Origin: Sulfurivermis sp040755915
GTDB lineage: Bacteria > Pseudomonadota > Gammaproteobacteria > Thiohalomonadales > Thiohalomonadaceae
Reading direction: 5' to 3'
NCBI GenBank assembly: GCA_040755915.1
Contig: JBFLWM010000007.1
Location: forward strand, 1 to 64,000
Length of the DNA stretch: 64,000 nucleotides
Below are positions 63,274 to 64,000 of this stretch, piece after piece. Below the pieces are notes generated by a model that was not told where the DNA came from, ran no database searches, and saw only the letters and a list, made by a program, of their open reading frames with translations. A program made the translations under genes and the position numbers. How positions within the stretch are numbered: position 1 is the first letter of the stretch; the number at the start of each line of letters is the position of its first letter.

Positions 63274-64000
63274 ATGCGCGCAAACCTTGAGATCGGCAGT
63301 ACCGAAACTTCGGAACCCCATATATTCGGCCCGGCGCCCTCCAACGTCCGGCCCGCAGTTCCCCTCCCCGTCAGCACCACCGCACAGCGCTTTCTCTCCG
63401 CCGGCGAACACCGCCTGCTGCCGCTGAGCATCGACGCCAAGCCGCTGTTCGACAGCCACGTCAGCGCCTGCGACTTCCTCGTCGCCGACCTCAGCTTCAC
63501 CAACAACTTCATGTGGCTGTCGCGCATGAGTGGCTTCTACCAGATCATCAATGACTGCTTCTGCCTGTTCAGCCTGAACGGCAACCAGCTCGGCATGCTG
63601 CTGCCGCCCATCGGCAGCGCGCAGAATCAGGCGCGCGCACTGCGTACCTGCGTCGACATCATGGACAGCTACAACCACACAGCCGACGACAGCCGGGTGG
63701 ATTACGTCAGCCCGGAGTTTGCGCGCCTGCTGGAACTGGACGGCGACGGCTGCTCACCGCACCTCGATGGCGCCTGGCAACTGGAACCGGCCTTTCCCGA
63801 CTACATCTACCGCACCGCCGATCTGATCGAGCTGCGCGGCAACAGCTACAAGACCAAGCGCAGCGAGATCAACCAGTTCTGCCGCGCCCACCCCGACCAC
63901 CGCATCGAGCCGCTGAGCCGCCACCACTGGAACGGCATGCGCGAACTGCTCAGCCAGTGGATGCGCGCGCGCCTGGAAGGGCTGCACGGCACCGCCGTGG
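63274..64000 (+). CDS. DUF2156-type (phosphatidylglycerol lysyltransferase C-terminal-like) protein, 3' end missing
   Basis: 242 residues visible; the gene runs off the right edge. FDSHVSACDFLVADLSFTNNFMWLSRMSGFYQIINDCF opens the domain and LRGNSYKTKRSEINQFCRAHPDHRIEPL matches the GNAT-like DUF2156 core. Relatives include the C-terminal transferase part of MprF-type enzymes; a stand-alone copy need not be one. A strong hairpin (AGGAGGCC/GGCCCCTCCT near 63189-63210) and TATAAA (63163-63168) lie upstream. Confidence 0.78.
   Translation, partial: MRANLEIGSTETSEPHIFGPAPSNVRPAVPLPVSTTAQRFLSAGEHRLLPLSIDAKPLFDSHVSACDFLVADLSFTNNFMWLSRMSGFYQIINDCFCLFSLNGNQLGMLLPPIGSAQNQARALRTCVDIMDSYNHTADDSRVDYVSPEFARLLELDGDGCSPHLDGAWQLEPAFPDYIYRTADLIELRGNSYKTKRSEINQFCRAHPDHRIEPLSRHHWNGMRELLSQWMRARLEGLHGTAV

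Overview
The window reads as a contiguous, GC-rich chromosomal segment of a free-living gammaproteobacterium. The closest feel is a Chromatiales / Thiohalomonas-type sulfur-oxidising lineage, but the genus cannot be fixed from sequence alone. Support for this comes from gammaproteobacterial gene order (argH next to algZ-algR next to hemC-hemD-hemX-hemY; hslV with a toluene-tolerance/MlaC gene), an oligopeptidase A, a YihE-type kinase, a CvfB protein, a cytochrome c4-like protein and a very large set of cyclic-di-GMP genes. No rRNA, tRNA, CRISPR array, prophage or complete insertion sequence was seen.

Layout. 1-10.4 kb holds housekeeping genes: hslV, a BASS transporter, mlaC, trhP/yegQ, a diguanylate cyclase, hemB, a PhoU-like/Pit phosphate pair, aroE, two RRM RNA-binding proteins and a gamma-carbonic anhydrase. 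10.5-23.2 kb is a signalling district: a stand-alone periplasmic binding protein with a GGDEF-EAL receptor, an HDOD protein and a GAF-PAS-GGDEF protein in one operon; then glutathione reductase, a conserved unknown with a membrane GGDEF protein, a PilZ protein and an Aer-like chemoreceptor. Between the last two lies a promoter-terminator pair that could encode a small RNA. 23.2-30.1 kb has srkA, prlC, an SH3-domain membrane protein, xthA and another GGDEF-EAL protein.

30.3-35.9 kb is the most intriguing operon: a transglutaminase-like/7TM membrane protein, a RimK-like ATP-grasp ligase, a membrane-anchored TPR protein and an outer-membrane beta-barrel, with its own promoter and terminator. I read it as a possible envelope-spanning machine that makes or modifies and exports a peptide- or glutamate-containing product. 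36-57.2 kb returns to core functions: MFS, ubiD, a MarR regulator with tandem operators, ParA, the ubiD-linked reductase, hemYXDC, algR/algZ, argH, cvfB, rsgA and several small conserved genes. Repeats in this stretch include a 106-bp tandem duplication at the hemY end and a 153-bp three-hairpin MITE-like element.

57.2-59.3 kb is an accessory island: three attC-like sites separate three minus-strand cassettes (a 105-aa conserved unknown, a TIR-domain protein, a small membrane protein) with no integrase in the window, i.e. a CALIN-type cassette cluster. 59.5-64 kb contains rubredoxin, HD-GYP phosphodiesterase, a di-haem cytochrome c, a thiamine-binding-like protein, two small membrane proteins and a truncated DUF2156-type gene at the edge. 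Cyclic-di-GMP makers (five GGDEF proteins), breakers (two EAL, one HD-GYP) and a PilZ receptor are spread through the segment and may control surface or export functions such as the 30-36 kb operon.
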